28,479 nucleotides of DNA, taken from positions 1 to 28,479 of the forward strand of contig CAYRYU010000092.1 of NCBI GenBank assembly GCA_964428355.1. Reading direction: 5' to 3'. The translations under genes were made by a program, and so were the position numbers. The DNA is from CAYRYU01 sp964428355. Lineage in GTDB: Bacteria; Muiribacteriota; Ozemobacteria; Ozemobacterales; Ozemobacteraceae. Below, piece by piece: positions 1 through 8,876 of this stretch (positions are counted from its first letter, which is position 1; each line of letters opens with the position of its first letter). The notes below the pieces were generated by a model. It was not told the DNA's origin, made no database searches, and was given only the letters and a program-made list of their open reading frames with translations.

Positions 1-1050
1 ACCGCAGGATGCGGCAGTGTCGGGCCAGGGCCACGGATGGCCCGTCCTTGGCCCGACGGGCGCAGTCCTTGAGGACACGTCCAGTGAAACGAAGAGTGCG
101 CGCGAGAACTGCCCCCCTTTCGGCCGGTCCGGTACAAACAGACGATGTAGCTGGTTGAATCCCGTTTTTCCCTTTCCGATACTCCCTCGGGCATGAATTC
201 CACGGAATTGCAGTTCGCCAGGATGCACGGACGGGCGCGGAAGAGGTCACGCTGGATCTTCATCTGGAGATGCATCGCCCCCAGCGAATCGACGTTCGAC
301 GGCTGCCGGAGCGAAAAAACGCGGTCGGGATCCTCCTGGGCGATGATCCGGAGGGATTCCAGGTCGCGGAGGCGGGCTTCCCCAGGCGGAAGGTGGTGGG
401 AGAAATCCGTGCTCTGGATGACCAGTGTCTCGGAGGAAATGATAGGATCCAGGATTCCAGAAAGCAACTCCCTGAACTTTGCTTTTCCCACGGGCCGCAC
501 CGCGACCGGAACCACCGGGGTCCCGGTGAACATCTGCGCGAGGAAGGGGAGAAGAGCCTGAATGCCGTGTTCGTGGGAGAACAGACTGGATTCGCCCACC
601 CGGGGATCCTCGAGAAGTCTTTCGATAGCCCCCCGGTCGGTCCTCACGGGCCCGAGGCAGGTCCGGAAATCCCGGGCCGTCACCGAGACCAACTTTCTCC
701 CACGCCGAAAATGGTCGGGGGAGATGATAACGATCCGGTCATACTTCCAGCCTCGGCATGGCCACAATCCCCTTGCGATAAGGTGTGCCGCCAGAAGATG
801 ATGTGGAAGGACGAGCCCCGTTATCCTGCCCTGCTCCGAAAGGGTTCCCGAAACACTCGCCGCGGGCTCACGCAGGAAAGGGGTTCCCGAAACACTCGCC
901 GCGGGCTCACACAGGTCAGGGGCACCCTGGCCGGCGATGGCGTTCCGGAACAACCCCGGGTCACGAAAGAGTATCGGGAAAGGAGCTTCCGCACGCAGGC
1001 AGGCCGAGACAAGCAAGAGCAACCCCGTGATCAAGAACCTCGAAGCCCAT
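1..1050 (-). CDS. Memo-family (AmmeMemoRadiSam protein B-like) lipoprotein, 3' end outside window, probable frameshift at the start
   Basis: The reading frame translates into a recognisable Memo-fold protein. Family landmarks in order are LVLPHH near the start of the domain, IISPDHF, FSHEHGIQALLPFL, IQSTDFSHH and ILANCNSVEF, which together supply the His, His, Asp-His and Cys positions conserved in Memo proteins. Before the domain lies a hydrophobic signal ending LLLLVSAC, a good lipobox, so the protein is probably an outer- or inner-membrane lipoprotein, whereas most Memo proteins are cytosolic. A strong ribosome site (AAGAAGGA) precedes an ATG at 1050, but that ATG is one base out of frame with the signal peptide. 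Removing one G from the GGG at 1046-1048 gives a start reading MASRFLITG. Without that change, translation could begin at TTG 1034 or ATG 1202. A 39-base tandem repeat lies inside the gene (842-915). No stop occurs before the window edge. The reaction is unknown, and no AmmeMemoRadiSam partner genes are visible. Confidence 0.7.
842..915. repeat. Two tandem copies of a 35-base dispersed element (39-base period)
   Basis: Bases 842-876 and 881-915 are identical except for one position (872/911). Read on the minus strand they share the core GCGAGTGTTTCGGGAACC with a third copy at 13112-13146. The period is 39 bases, or 13 codons, so the reading frame of the Memo-like gene is kept. Each copy adds a peptide of the form EPAASVSGT just after the mature N-terminus, in what should be a disordered linker ahead of the Memo domain. 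Confidence 0.85.
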
Positions 1051-1213
1051 GGAGGTTCCTTCTTTACTCCCGAAGAGTGCCAGCAGATTCCAGGCGAAGC
1101 CCAGTAGTCGCGGAATTCGGTCCGCGCGACCTGCCCCGGCGCGGGTTGAAATCCGCTGTTTCTCGTTGTCCTTTCCTCCCCCGGGATCGATGAATAGGCC
1201 ATGCAACGAAACC

Positions 1214-1981
1214 TTACTGGGTTCCTTTCGCTCCTCGAAGGTTTTCCGCCTGAAGACGGAGGATCTTCGCCAGGGAAGCCCCGTTGGAACCGGATTGCAT
1301 GAGAGCGTCCACAAGCTTGAAAACCTGCGGATGCTCGATGAGGTTTCCCATGTTGGATAGTGCCTCCTTGATCGGGAGCCCAAGTTCGACCTGCCGGGTT
1401 ACACGAAGAAACTCCTCGGGGAGGGGCCCTCGAAGCAGTTCCGTGACTTTCCGGCAAGAGGGGACCAGCCCCAATCCGGATTCGGCCTGAAGGGCCAGGA
1501 CCTCGAGAACCTCCGGAAGTTGGGCCTCGATGGCTCTCCGCCGTCTCGCGATCTTCATCCTGACGAGTTCAACCGGTATCCACCCCCCGATGAAAAACCC
1601 AAGAACCACGATCAGGACCGTCGGTACGATCCGGAATCGCAGATACACCCCGGTCGCGGCAAGAAGGCCGGGGAAAAACGACCGGATCAGGTTCCGGACT
1701 GCACCGAAAACGATTATCGACGCCGGATCTGAGTTCCCCGATTGCACAAGCAGTTTCCTGAGCCAGTTCCAGCGCGTTCCGGAAAGCCTCCGGATTCCTG
1801 GGCCACAAATGTTCTTGCTCCATGCCTCATGGTCCCCCCCGGGATCTCCGGATACCCGTTGCTGCCCCAGATCAGTGGTCGGTTCAGAGACTGAACCGCT
1901 GTCCTTGAACCCGGAGGTGACGAGCCCAAGGACGCAAAAGAAAACCAGGGCCCCGATCACCAACGCCATTACAAGTCCCAT
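1214..1981 (-). CDS. TadC-like type II/IV secretion inner-membrane protein (T2SF domain), C-terminally truncated
   Basis: The product is 255 residues. It has an N-terminal membrane segment (about residues 2-21), a second membrane stretch around residues 95-130 ending FFIGGWIP, a basic ARRRR stretch, and then a T2SF helical bundle (ALQAESGLGLV through LRLQAENLR). The order and spacing match TadC, the inner-membrane platform protein of tight-adherence (Flp) pilus systems. Family members normally continue past the LRxQAExLR motif into one or two further membrane helices. Here the frame stops seven residues later, and the next 160 bases encode no hydrophobic segment in any frame that I can find. 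The gene may be decayed or shortened. No tadA, tadB or pilin gene is in the window. The downstream Memo-like gene lies on the same strand. Confidence 0.68.
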   Translation of the reverse strand: MGLVMALVIGALVFFCVLGLVTSGFKDSGSVSEPTTDLGQQRVSGDPGGDHEAWSKNICGPGIRRLSGTRWNWLRKLLVQSGNSDPASIIVFGAVRNLIRSFFPGLLAATGVYLRFRIVPTVLIVVLGFFIGGWIPVELVRMKIARRRRAIEAQLPEVLEVLALQAESGLGLVPSCRKVTELLRGPLPEEFLRVTRQVELGLPIKEALSNMGNLIEHPQVFKLVDALMQSGSNGASLAKILRLQAENLRGAKGTQ

Positions 1982-2108
1982 TCCAACCGGCTCTCCTCCA
2001 GTTCATGTGCTTTCGGGCAAAGGTCAATACCATATCCTCTTCCCGCCAGGTTCCGGACATGGTACACTATACCCGCCGGTTTTTGCGAATCTTGAGGGGA
2101 GGTTTTCA

Positions 2109-2606
2109 ATGGCCGAAACGACAAGAAAGGCACCCGCCTTTCCAACGAAGACGGTAGAATGTCCGAATTGCAGCGCGCCCGTGAGTGTACCGGCCCAAGA
2201 CGGTTCCACCGAAGCTCAACCATGCCCGAAATGCGCCTTTCTGATACCAGCCGAAGGAAAACCCGGAACGGAACCGCCGGGAATTCTGACCAAGGTTTTC
2301 AACGTCGCGGTCAAATCCGAAAAGGCGGCCCTCCCTTCCTTTTTCGGCTGGACCTTCGTTATCGTGGGTTTGTGCATTACAGTATTTCTCGTTTTTTCCT
2401 ACCTTGCCATGTCCGCAAGGGGGCCTTTCGCGGGAATGGTCGTGAAATGGGTCGAGGAGGCGGCAGCCCGAAAGCAGCAGCAGTTACGGGTGAATCCCTC
2501 CCAGCCATCGGATGCCCCCTCTGCTGAGGCATCCGCAGGCGAAGGTTTTGGGGCCCCCACTCCCGAAACTCAGGTTATTGGGGGAAGCGACACGACAACC
2601 CCATGA
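2109..2606 (+). CDS. Small zinc-ribbon, single-pass membrane protein
   Basis: The product is 165 residues. The ATG at 2109 follows GAGGGGAGG at good spacing, although the frame stays open much further upstream. Residues about 18-40 carry two CxxC knuckles (CPNC and CPKC), typical of a zinc ribbon like those of prokaryotic MJ0042-type or FYDLN-type proteins. A hydrophobic segment (FFGWTFVIVGLCITVFLVF) spans about residues 80-100. The tail is rich in Pro, Ala, Ser and Gln and looks disordered. Its codons include a weak match (2524-2557) to the dispersed element found at 842-915 and 13112-13146. The stop lies 46 bases before the GH13 start, so it probably heads that operon. The function is unknown. 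Zinc ribbons also occur in the HEAT/ankyrin protein and the S26-like protein of this window. Confidence 0.75.
   Translation: MAETTRKAPAFPTKTVECPNCSAPVSVPAQDGSTEAQPCPKCAFLIPAEGKPGTEPPGILTKVFNVAVKSEKAALPSFFGWTFVIVGLCITVFLVFSYLAMSARGPFAGMVVKWVEEAAARKQQQLRVNPSQPSDAPSAEASAGEGFGAPTPETQVIGGSDTTTP
2524..2557 (+). repeat. Possible degenerate copy of the dispersed 35-base element
   Basis: About three quarters of the 34 positions agree with the copy at 13112-13146, including the block CCGCAGGCGA and a GGTTTTGGGG stretch in place of TGTTTCGGGA. It lies in the low-complexity tail of the zinc-ribbon protein. The region is naturally rich in similar codons, so chance resemblance is possible. Confidence 0.3.
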
Positions 2607-2652
2607 CCTCAACGAAATGCCTTTTTTGAAACCGTTGTACAGGAGCAAAGAA

Positions 2653-4932
2653 ATGAATTTCCATCGGGAGATGCGGCGGTTCTCGGTACTACTCGTTTGC
2701 ATCGCTTCTTTCACCGTCCCGGCCTTCGCCCTCCAGGCCGACCCGATCCTCGAACGACTGGATTCCCTTGCCCGCGAAATCGGGGTCTCCCAGAAGACAC
2801 TCAGGACGGGCGAGTCCCCGAACGAGGATTCCACGGCAGCCCTTTCCCCTGTCCGGGAATCGTCGGAGGAGCTTTCCCGAGCCATTTCCCGCATCGCAAC
2901 GGTTCCTGAAGGCAGGAAAGCAATCGACACCTTGAGGTATTTCGGATACCGGATCAGGACCGATGCCGAGAAAAAAGCTTTCGACCGGGCAATCAGTTTG
3001 CTCGAATCAAGACTCAAGTTCCTATCCACGATGGAAAACGGCGAATTCAAGGGGCTTTTCGACCAATCCCTCGAAGTGAGGGAGGAAATCGCAAGAATCT
3101 CCGTCGTTCCAGAACCTTCTTTCCGGGCTCCGGAAAATGTATCGATGGCCCAGGGTGCCGATGCCAGGCGCTCCCGCCCCCGTTCCAACCTTCTCGGAGT
3201 CGAAGTGAAAAGTGGCAAAACCGCTTTCTCGGTATACTCCCCAAATGCGACCGTCGTGAAGCTGGTGGTCTTCGGGAAGGCGGACGACAAGACGGGAACC
3301 GAATACCCCATGGAAAAAGGGCCGGAAGGAATCTGGCGGTATATGGTCGACGCGGAGCTATACGGAAAATTCTACGGATTCAAAGCCGATGGGCCCAAAA
3401 GCGCAGGAAATCTGTTCGACCCGAACCGCCTCCTTTCTGACCCCTACGCGTTCGCGAATGTGGACCATGACGGAAAAAGCGTCATAGTACCACCGAAATT
3501 CCGGAATTTCACCTGGACCGATGGGGACTTCAAAACCCCTTCCATGGCTGATCTGATTGTTTATGAGATGCACGTACGGGACTACACCTTCGACCCGTCC
3601 TCGGGTGTGCCTGCAGGGCTGAAGGGAAAGTATCTCGGACTGATCGAGGGAGCCGATTCGGAGAAGATCCTGGGTAACCTGAAAGCCCTGGGAGTCAACG
3701 CCGTCGAGTTGTTCCCCGTCCAGGAGTTCAACGACTCGCCTCCGGGTTCCTACCACTGGGGGTACAACACCACCCATTATTTTGCACCGGAATGCTCCTA
3801 CGCGACCGGCAAGGAAGGCCAGGCATGCTTCGAGTTCAAGCAGATGGTGAACGGATTCCACAATGCCGGGATAGCGGTCATCATGGACGTGGTCTACAAC
3901 CACACCGCGGAGGGAAACGAGAACGGCCCGGTCTTTTCTTTCAAGGGATTGGACAACCCCGGGTACTACCGGCTTACCGACAACCTTAAATACTACTGGA
4001 ACGGATCGGGGTGCGGAAACGAGTTCCGATCGGACAACCCCATGACCCGCAAGCTGATCGTCGACAGCTTGAAATTCTGGATGAGCGAGTATCACGTCGA
4101 TGGATTCAGATTCGACCTGGGAACCATCCTGGACAAGGAAACCATTAACGAGATCATCACCGGACTTCCCGAAAATGCGATCCTGGTCGCCGAACCCTGG
4201 GCTTGCGACTGGCAGCGCAGCAAGTGGGGCAAGGGGGACTTCCGGAACACCCGCCTCGGGAAATGGAACGACGATTTTCGCGAGACCGTCCGCGCTTTCG
4301 CCCGCGGTGAAGCGGATCGCAACAACCTGATGACGGTCCTCTCGGGGACCTGCTTCTGGTGGACCGCGAAGCCCACCGAGAGCCTGAACTTCGTCGAGTG
4401 TCACGACGGAGCGGTCCTGATCGATCTTTTCAAAGGGAACAAGGCGCGCGTGAAACTCGCAGCGGTAGCTCTTCTCACCGCTCAAGGCGTTCCGATGCTC
4501 CACGAGGGTATGGAGTTCGTGAAGACAAAGAAGGGAAACGACAACTCCTTCGGCCAGGACAACGACATGAACTGGATCAACTGGGAGCTCAAGAAGAAGG
4601 AACCCGAGGTCTTCGATTTCTACAAGGGTCTGATCCGGCTTCGCCGGACCTACCCCAATTTCCGGCATTCGACAGCCCTCAACAACCAGTCGATCCAGTG
4701 GCAGCTTCCCCCCAACCAGAAGGCGGTCGGGTATCTCCTCGGGGGAGCCCCCGATTTCCTCGTGTTGATGAACTCAGACGACCGCGAATGGGTGAACTTC
4801 AACCTCCCCGGAGGCGGAGACTGGACGGTTGTCTGCAATGGCGACAAGGTCGACGACTCCGGAGCCTTGGGAACCGCCAACGGGACCTACAACCTTCCCG
4901 CCCTGACCGCGGTCATCCTGAAAAGGAAGTAA
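2653..4932 (+). CDS. Exported GH13 alpha-glucan hydrolase, type I pullulanase-like
   Basis: The product is 759 residues. I chose ATG 2653 because AGGAGC lies just upstream and it gives a complete Sec signal (FSVLLVCIASFTVPAFA); the frame is open earlier. A helical region of roughly 140 residues follows, then a CBM48/E-set-like beta-sandwich (about residues 180-275), then a GH13 barrel. The four conserved GH13 regions are intact: MDVVYNH (Asp412 to His417), FRFDLG with the nucleophile Asp488, LVAEPWA with the acid Glu514, and VECHD (His584-Asp585). The YHWGYNT motif resembles the YNWGYDP signature of type I pullulanases, so cleavage of alpha-1,6 branches in pullulan, starch or glycogen is likely, outside the cytoplasm. 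Isoamylase-like specificity cannot be excluded. Its stop overlaps the next start by one base (TAATG), so the two are translationally coupled. Confidence 0.9.
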   Translation: MNFHREMRRFSVLLVCIASFTVPAFALQADPILERLDSLAREIGVSQKTLRTGESPNEDSTAALSPVRESSEELSRAISRIATVPEGRKAIDTLRYFGYRIRTDAEKKAFDRAISLLESRLKFLSTMENGEFKGLFDQSLEVREEIARISVVPEPSFRAPENVSMAQGADARRSRPRSNLLGVEVKSGKTAFSVYSPNATVVKLVVFGKADDKTGTEYPMEKGPEGIWRYMVDAELYGKFYGFKADGPKSAGNLFDPNRLLSDPYAFANVDHDGKSVIVPPKFRNFTWTDGDFKTPSMADLIVYEMHVRDYTFDPSSGVPAGLKGKYLGLIEGADSEKILGNLKALGVNAVELFPVQEFNDSPPGSYHWGYNTTHYFAPECSYATGKEGQACFEFKQMVNGFHNAGIAVIMDVVYNHTAEGNENGPVFSFKGLDNPGYYRLTDNLKYYWNGSGCGNEFRSDNPMTRKLIVDSLKFWMSEYHVDGFRFDLGTILDKETINEIITGLPENAILVAEPWACDWQRSKWGKGDFRNTRLGKWNDDFRETVRAFARGEADRNNLMTVLSGTCFWWTAKPTESLNFVECHDGAVLIDLFKGNKARVKLAAVALLTAQGVPMLHEGMEFVKTKKGNDNSFGQDNDMNWINWELKKKEPEVFDFYKGLIRLRRTYPNFRHSTALNNQSIQWQLPPNQKAVGYLLGGAPDFLVLMNSDDREWVNFNLPGGGDWTVVCNGDKVDDSGALGTANGTYNLPALTAVILKRK

Positions 4933-7795
4933 TGGCCAATGAGGCTTTCCGGAATCACCGTTCCAAGGTGATTCCTTCCATAATCGATCACTCTTCCCAA
5001 AAAACGGAATGGGATACCCTTCGCCTCTGTCTGAGGGATGCAAATCCCAGACTGGTAAAGGATTCACTGATCCGGCTCCGCGACCTCTTCGGAGGCCAGG
5101 AACCGGGTTCAAAAAAGATCGTGGCCACGTTCCGGGGAAGGGGAGGCCGCTCTTCCAAAGAATTTCAAAGGATCCTTGCGGACGTCATCGAGCTCCTATC
5201 GCATTCCGACGAGGATGTCCGGCTCCAGGCGAGCTGGGTGGCCTCCAGAATCGCCAGGTGCGGATTCGACATCACGGGCGCGATCGAACGTCTTACGGCA
5301 ATGCTCCGGGAATCGGCAATACTGATCAGAAGGAACTCTGGAGAAGCACTGAAGCTTGCGGCCCGCATGAAACTAGATCTCTCCGGTTCGACCGAAGCGT
5401 TGGGAATGGCTTTTTCCGTCGAATTCGAGTATCGGAAAGACGATATCGCAGACCTGTTCGACGCCTACCGGGAAAACCAGGCGAACTATGCCCTCGCTCT
5501 ACTGGCCCTCGGGGAGAACCGCGTCGATATCTCGAGCGCGGTCCCATTCCTCGAGAACCACCCCTACAACCATGGCCAGGAAGCCCTGACGCAGCACTTC
5601 ATCAACACCCGGNNNNNNNNNNNNNNNNNNNNNNNNNNNNNNNNNNNNNNNNNNNNNNNNNNNNNNNNNNNNNNNNNNNNNNNNNNNNNNNNNNNNNNNN
5701 NNNNNNNNNNNNCCACCCCTACAACCATGGCCAGGAAGCCCTGACGCAGCACTTCATCAACACCCGGCAGTGGGGAAGGATCTTGGAGCTCCTCCAGAAC
5801 GCCGATTCTTTCGTCCGGGAGGGGGCGGAGGAAATCCTCGGAAAAGCCATGGAGAGAAACCCGAAACTGAGGGTCCCCCTCGAGATCATCGGGAAACAGG
5901 CAATCAGCCGGGATCCCAGGATCCGGGAAAAGGCAGCAAAATCCCTCTATTCCCTTTCATTCAAGTCCGGGGTTGCTTCAGCCATGGATGCCCTTCTCAA
6001 CCTCCTCCAGGACAAAAATCCGGACATCAGGTGGCGCGCAGCGGTTGCGCTGGGAAACTCCGCAGGGTCCAAAGCCGGCATCTCGAGGGCTGTTCCGGCC
6101 CTTCAATCCATTGTGGCGGGCAGCAACGGAAGCGTGAGAGACTCGGCCATCGAGGCCCTTTTCCACCATTTCCGACGGAAGGGTGGATGGGAGGAACTGA
6201 GACTCCTCATGGTTCATCAATCCGGTGACGTCAGACAGAAGATGGCCTTCCTTCTTGGATCAGCACTCGCAAGCGATCGTCCGCGGGGAAGTCTAGCCCC
6301 ACTGATTCCTGCATTGATCGCCTTACTCAAGGATCAGGAGAAATTCCTCGTGGCCGCCGCCTGCTCCGCGCTTCAAGATGCGGTAAAACACGGGTATGAA
6401 GTGTCCTCCGCCCTTCCGGATCTGGTCGAACTGACCTATGTCAAGGATTATCCCATCCGGCCAAAGGCCGGGGAACTCCTCGCGATGATAGTGACCCGTC
6501 ATCCAACATGCGCAACGGAGTTCCTCAGGATCATCGCGGGAAGGGATCCATCGAAACTCCCGCTCCCGATACGCGACCTTGCCGAGGAACTTCGCAAGAA
6601 CGGCAGTTTCGAGAAGCTCCAGGTCAGGCTTCCGGAAAAGGGGGCCCGGTTGGACGTCTCCTTGAAGGTCATGAGTTCTTCCCCGACAGTTTTTGAATCA
6701 GCGATCCGAAATGGTTCGGAAAAGATCGTTGGAGCCATCCTCGAAAGGGGAGCGGAATTGGAAAAGGGGTTCCCCGAGTCCGGCCTTACCCCCCTCTGCG
6801 CGGCCCTTCGCTCCGGCAAGGAAGCCATAGCCACACTCCTGCTGAAGCACAAAGCGAAGGCGGACCAGGCCTGCGGTTCCAGGGAAACCACTTTTCCACT
6901 GCTCGAAGCGGCGAAAGCGAATCTCCCCTCGGCGGTCCGGGCGCTCATTAGACATGGAGCACTCGATTCCCTCTCCGCCTCGGACAAGTCACGTCTCCTC
7001 TTCGAAGCTGCAAAGAACGGACTTTCCACCCTTCTCGCGTCCATCGTCTCGCTGGGAGCGGATCTTTCCTCCACGGATCAGGACGGGAACACCCCCCTGC
7101 ATCTGGCGGTTTTGGGCGGCAAGTCCGTGGTGAAGAGCCTGCTCGACGCCGGGGCCGGAACCGACCCGCCCAATGGCCTCGAGGAAACACCGTTGCACAT
7201 CGCGGCAGAAAAGGGAAGCCCGGAAACCATCCGCGCCCTGTTCAAGAGGAAGCCCGACTGCCGTTCCCCAAACCTCGACGGGGAAAACCCTCTCCACATC
7301 CTGATGAACCGGGTCAACCGGTTCCCGGAACCCGTTGCGGTTTCCCTGGTCAGGGGATTCCTGAAATGCGGGGCCGATTACCGAAAGCCGGACAGATGGA
7401 ACCAGAGCCCCTTCGAGAAAGCCATTCATTTCCAGTATTTCCGGGTGGCGGGAATTTTTGCTTGTACCCCCTCGGAAAAGGCGCTGCTCAAGGAACACAT
7501 CCGATCCTTCAGGGATCTCCCGACCAGGAAGAGGGAGGTGGAGGAGAAGGGCCTTCCCTGCCCCAACTGCGGAGCCCATGGGCTGGAGAACACCGGAAGC
7601 CGGGTGGATCACGGGAACCCCGACTCTCCCGCATCGGACACGGAAGTCACCCATTTTTTCGCGTGCCGGGGTTGCGGCCTTTTCCTTTCATGCGCTTCTT
7701 CTTTCGATCCCATCCACAGAATGGTGTTTTCGGGGAACGGCCAGGTCTTCACATGGGACAACGTCTATTACCGGTGGGAAAAACGCGACTCGTGA
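4932..7795 (+). CDS. HEAT-repeat plus ankyrin-repeat protein with C-terminal zinc ribbon (split by a false scaffold gap)
   Basis: This is one gene, interrupted at 5613-5712 by Ns. The 55 bases on either side of the Ns are identical. Collapsing Ns plus one copy removes 155 bases and joins the two frames into 902 codons. The ATG overlaps the pullulanase stop. Residues about 1-500 are alpha-helical repeats of HEAT type (for example VRLQASWVASRIARCG and IRWRAAVALGNSAG). From about residue 550 to 780 ankyrin repeats follow (GNTPLHLAVLGGKS, ETPLHIAAEKGSPE). The end carries CPNC at 825-828 and CRGC at 860-863, a zinc ribbon. There is no signal peptide or membrane segment, so it is probably cytoplasmic. 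It is likely a binding scaffold; its target is unknown. Tight coupling to the glucan enzyme suggests a shared process, even though that enzyme is exported. Confidence 0.85.
5558..5767. other. Scaffold gap (100 N) flanked by an exact 55-base duplication: assembly artefact
   Basis: The 55 bases at 5558-5612 are repeated exactly at 5713-5767, directly on both sides of the Ns. An exact duplication abutting a round-number gap is what results when two contigs that end in the same k-mer are scaffolded without merging. Frame arithmetic supports this: dropping 155 bases turns two out-of-phase frames into one open frame. Confidence 0.93.
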
Positions 7796-7819
7796 ACGGT
7801 TTCCCTGCCCGGAAAGTTG

Positions 7820-8692
7820 TCAGGGAATCAGGCAGACATTCTCGTTCCAACGCCCGTCGAGGAGACGGTGGAACAACAAGACGTTCCCCTTTTTTGTGAA
7901 CTGGGCCGAGGAATCGTCGTCCAGGAGCCTGATCACGAAAACAGCCTGGTCGAAGAAGCGTGAACTGAATGCTGCCCTTTCGCATTCCCTGTTTTGGGCA
8001 TCGAGGAAGTATTTCCAGCCTCGAAGGCCTCGGCCCCTGTATTGCTCGTCAAGAATGATGTATTCTCCCGCCCCCGTTTTGATGAGGGCCACCAGGTCGG
8101 ATATCCGGGGATCGGAAAAGGGAACCACCAGCATGAAACTGTCCCAGTTTCCTTTCCAGATCTTCAGATTGGTTATCTCCTTCGAAGCCTGGAGCTTTTT
8201 AAGGGCATCCGGCATCGTGAGGTCGATCCCGAGGGGTTTTCCAGCCTTTGCGACCAGGCGGACCCGGCTTTCCTCGTTCAGCCAGGGATCAGGGATGTAC
8301 AACTTGACCAGTAAGAAAATTACGAAAATCCATGTCGCCGACACGATTGCCCAACCTAAGCACCAGCGGAGAAACTCCATGGGGGTTTTCCCGTGGATTT
8401 TTTTGCCGGTGAGGAGGCAACGGAGGAAACTCAGGAACAGCTCAATGCCAAACCGGTTCAGAAAGCTCGAGAACAGGGTTTCCAGATCGTGGACCGGAGA
8501 CTGGAAGAACCTGAGAAGATCGGAAACAACCCCAGCAAGGTTGGAAGCGCTATCCGCCCGAAGGATTTTTTCCCAGACCGACTTCTTTTCCGAGTCCGGG
8601 GGCGCCTCGGTATGGGGCACAGAAACGGGGTGGCACCCGTTTTTCGAATCACTTTTCCCGGGCTTTTCCGGTTTGGATTCCAATCCTTCCAT
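7820..8692 (-). CDS. Unknown membrane protein
   Basis: The product is 290 residues and I do not recognise the family. The first 50 residues are polar and lysine/proline-rich. One clear membrane segment (WAIVSATWIFVIFLLVKLY) sits at about residues 112-130, with a possible amphipathic helix before it (FLSFLRCLLTG). The C-terminal half is mixed alpha/beta and soluble, with no cysteine or catalytic motif I can name. It contains the phrases LMVVPFSDPRISDLV-like and YIILDEQYRGRGLRGW. It is last on the leftward run of genes, 184 bases after the GH13 stop, and converges on the HEAT/ankyrin gene. A short stem (TTCCCTG/CAGGGAA, 7801-7827) lies at the convergence but lacks a T-run. Strand choice rests on the membrane segment and on the long forward frame here being compositionally abnormal. 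Confidence 0.65.
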   Translation of the reverse strand: MEGLESKPEKPGKSDSKNGCHPVSVPHTEAPPDSEKKSVWEKILRADSASNLAGVVSDLLRFFQSPVHDLETLFSSFLNRFGIELFLSFLRCLLTGKKIHGKTPMEFLRWCLGWAIVSATWIFVIFLLVKLYIPDPWLNEESRVRLVAKAGKPLGIDLTMPDALKKLQASKEITNLKIWKGNWDSFMLVVPFSDPRISDLVALIKTGAGEYIILDEQYRGRGLRGWKYFLDAQNRECERAAFSSRFFDQAVFVIRLLDDDSSAQFTKKGNVLLFHRLLDGRWNENVCLIP

Positions 8693-8876
8693 GCCTTTGG
8701 AGTTGCATCATGCGTGCCAATCCAGGCAGGAAAACGCCTCCTCCCAGGGGGCAGACCTGAGGGAGGCTGATCCTGCGAACTTTCATTCCGTGGTGAAATT
8801 GCCCCAGCAAGCGTCTGCGAACCTCACTTGCAGGGAATTTCCCCCAACCAATTGCCCGGGCCGGAATCGGGCCGGG

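Noticed and set aside
842..915. Possible start of a CRISPR array from the two near-identical 35-base repeats
   Set aside because: There are only two copies with a 4-base separation, they are in frame within a gene, and no cas gene is present.
270..1193. Long forward open frame of 307 codons
   Set aside because: It is the reverse-strand shadow of the Memo-like gene. The minus strand gives a recognisable family, while this frame has an arginine/proline-rich composition and no ribosome site.
3358..4668. Minus-strand open frame of 436 codons
   Set aside because: It lies wholly opposite the GH13 catalytic barrel, whose conserved motifs are intact, so it is a shadow.
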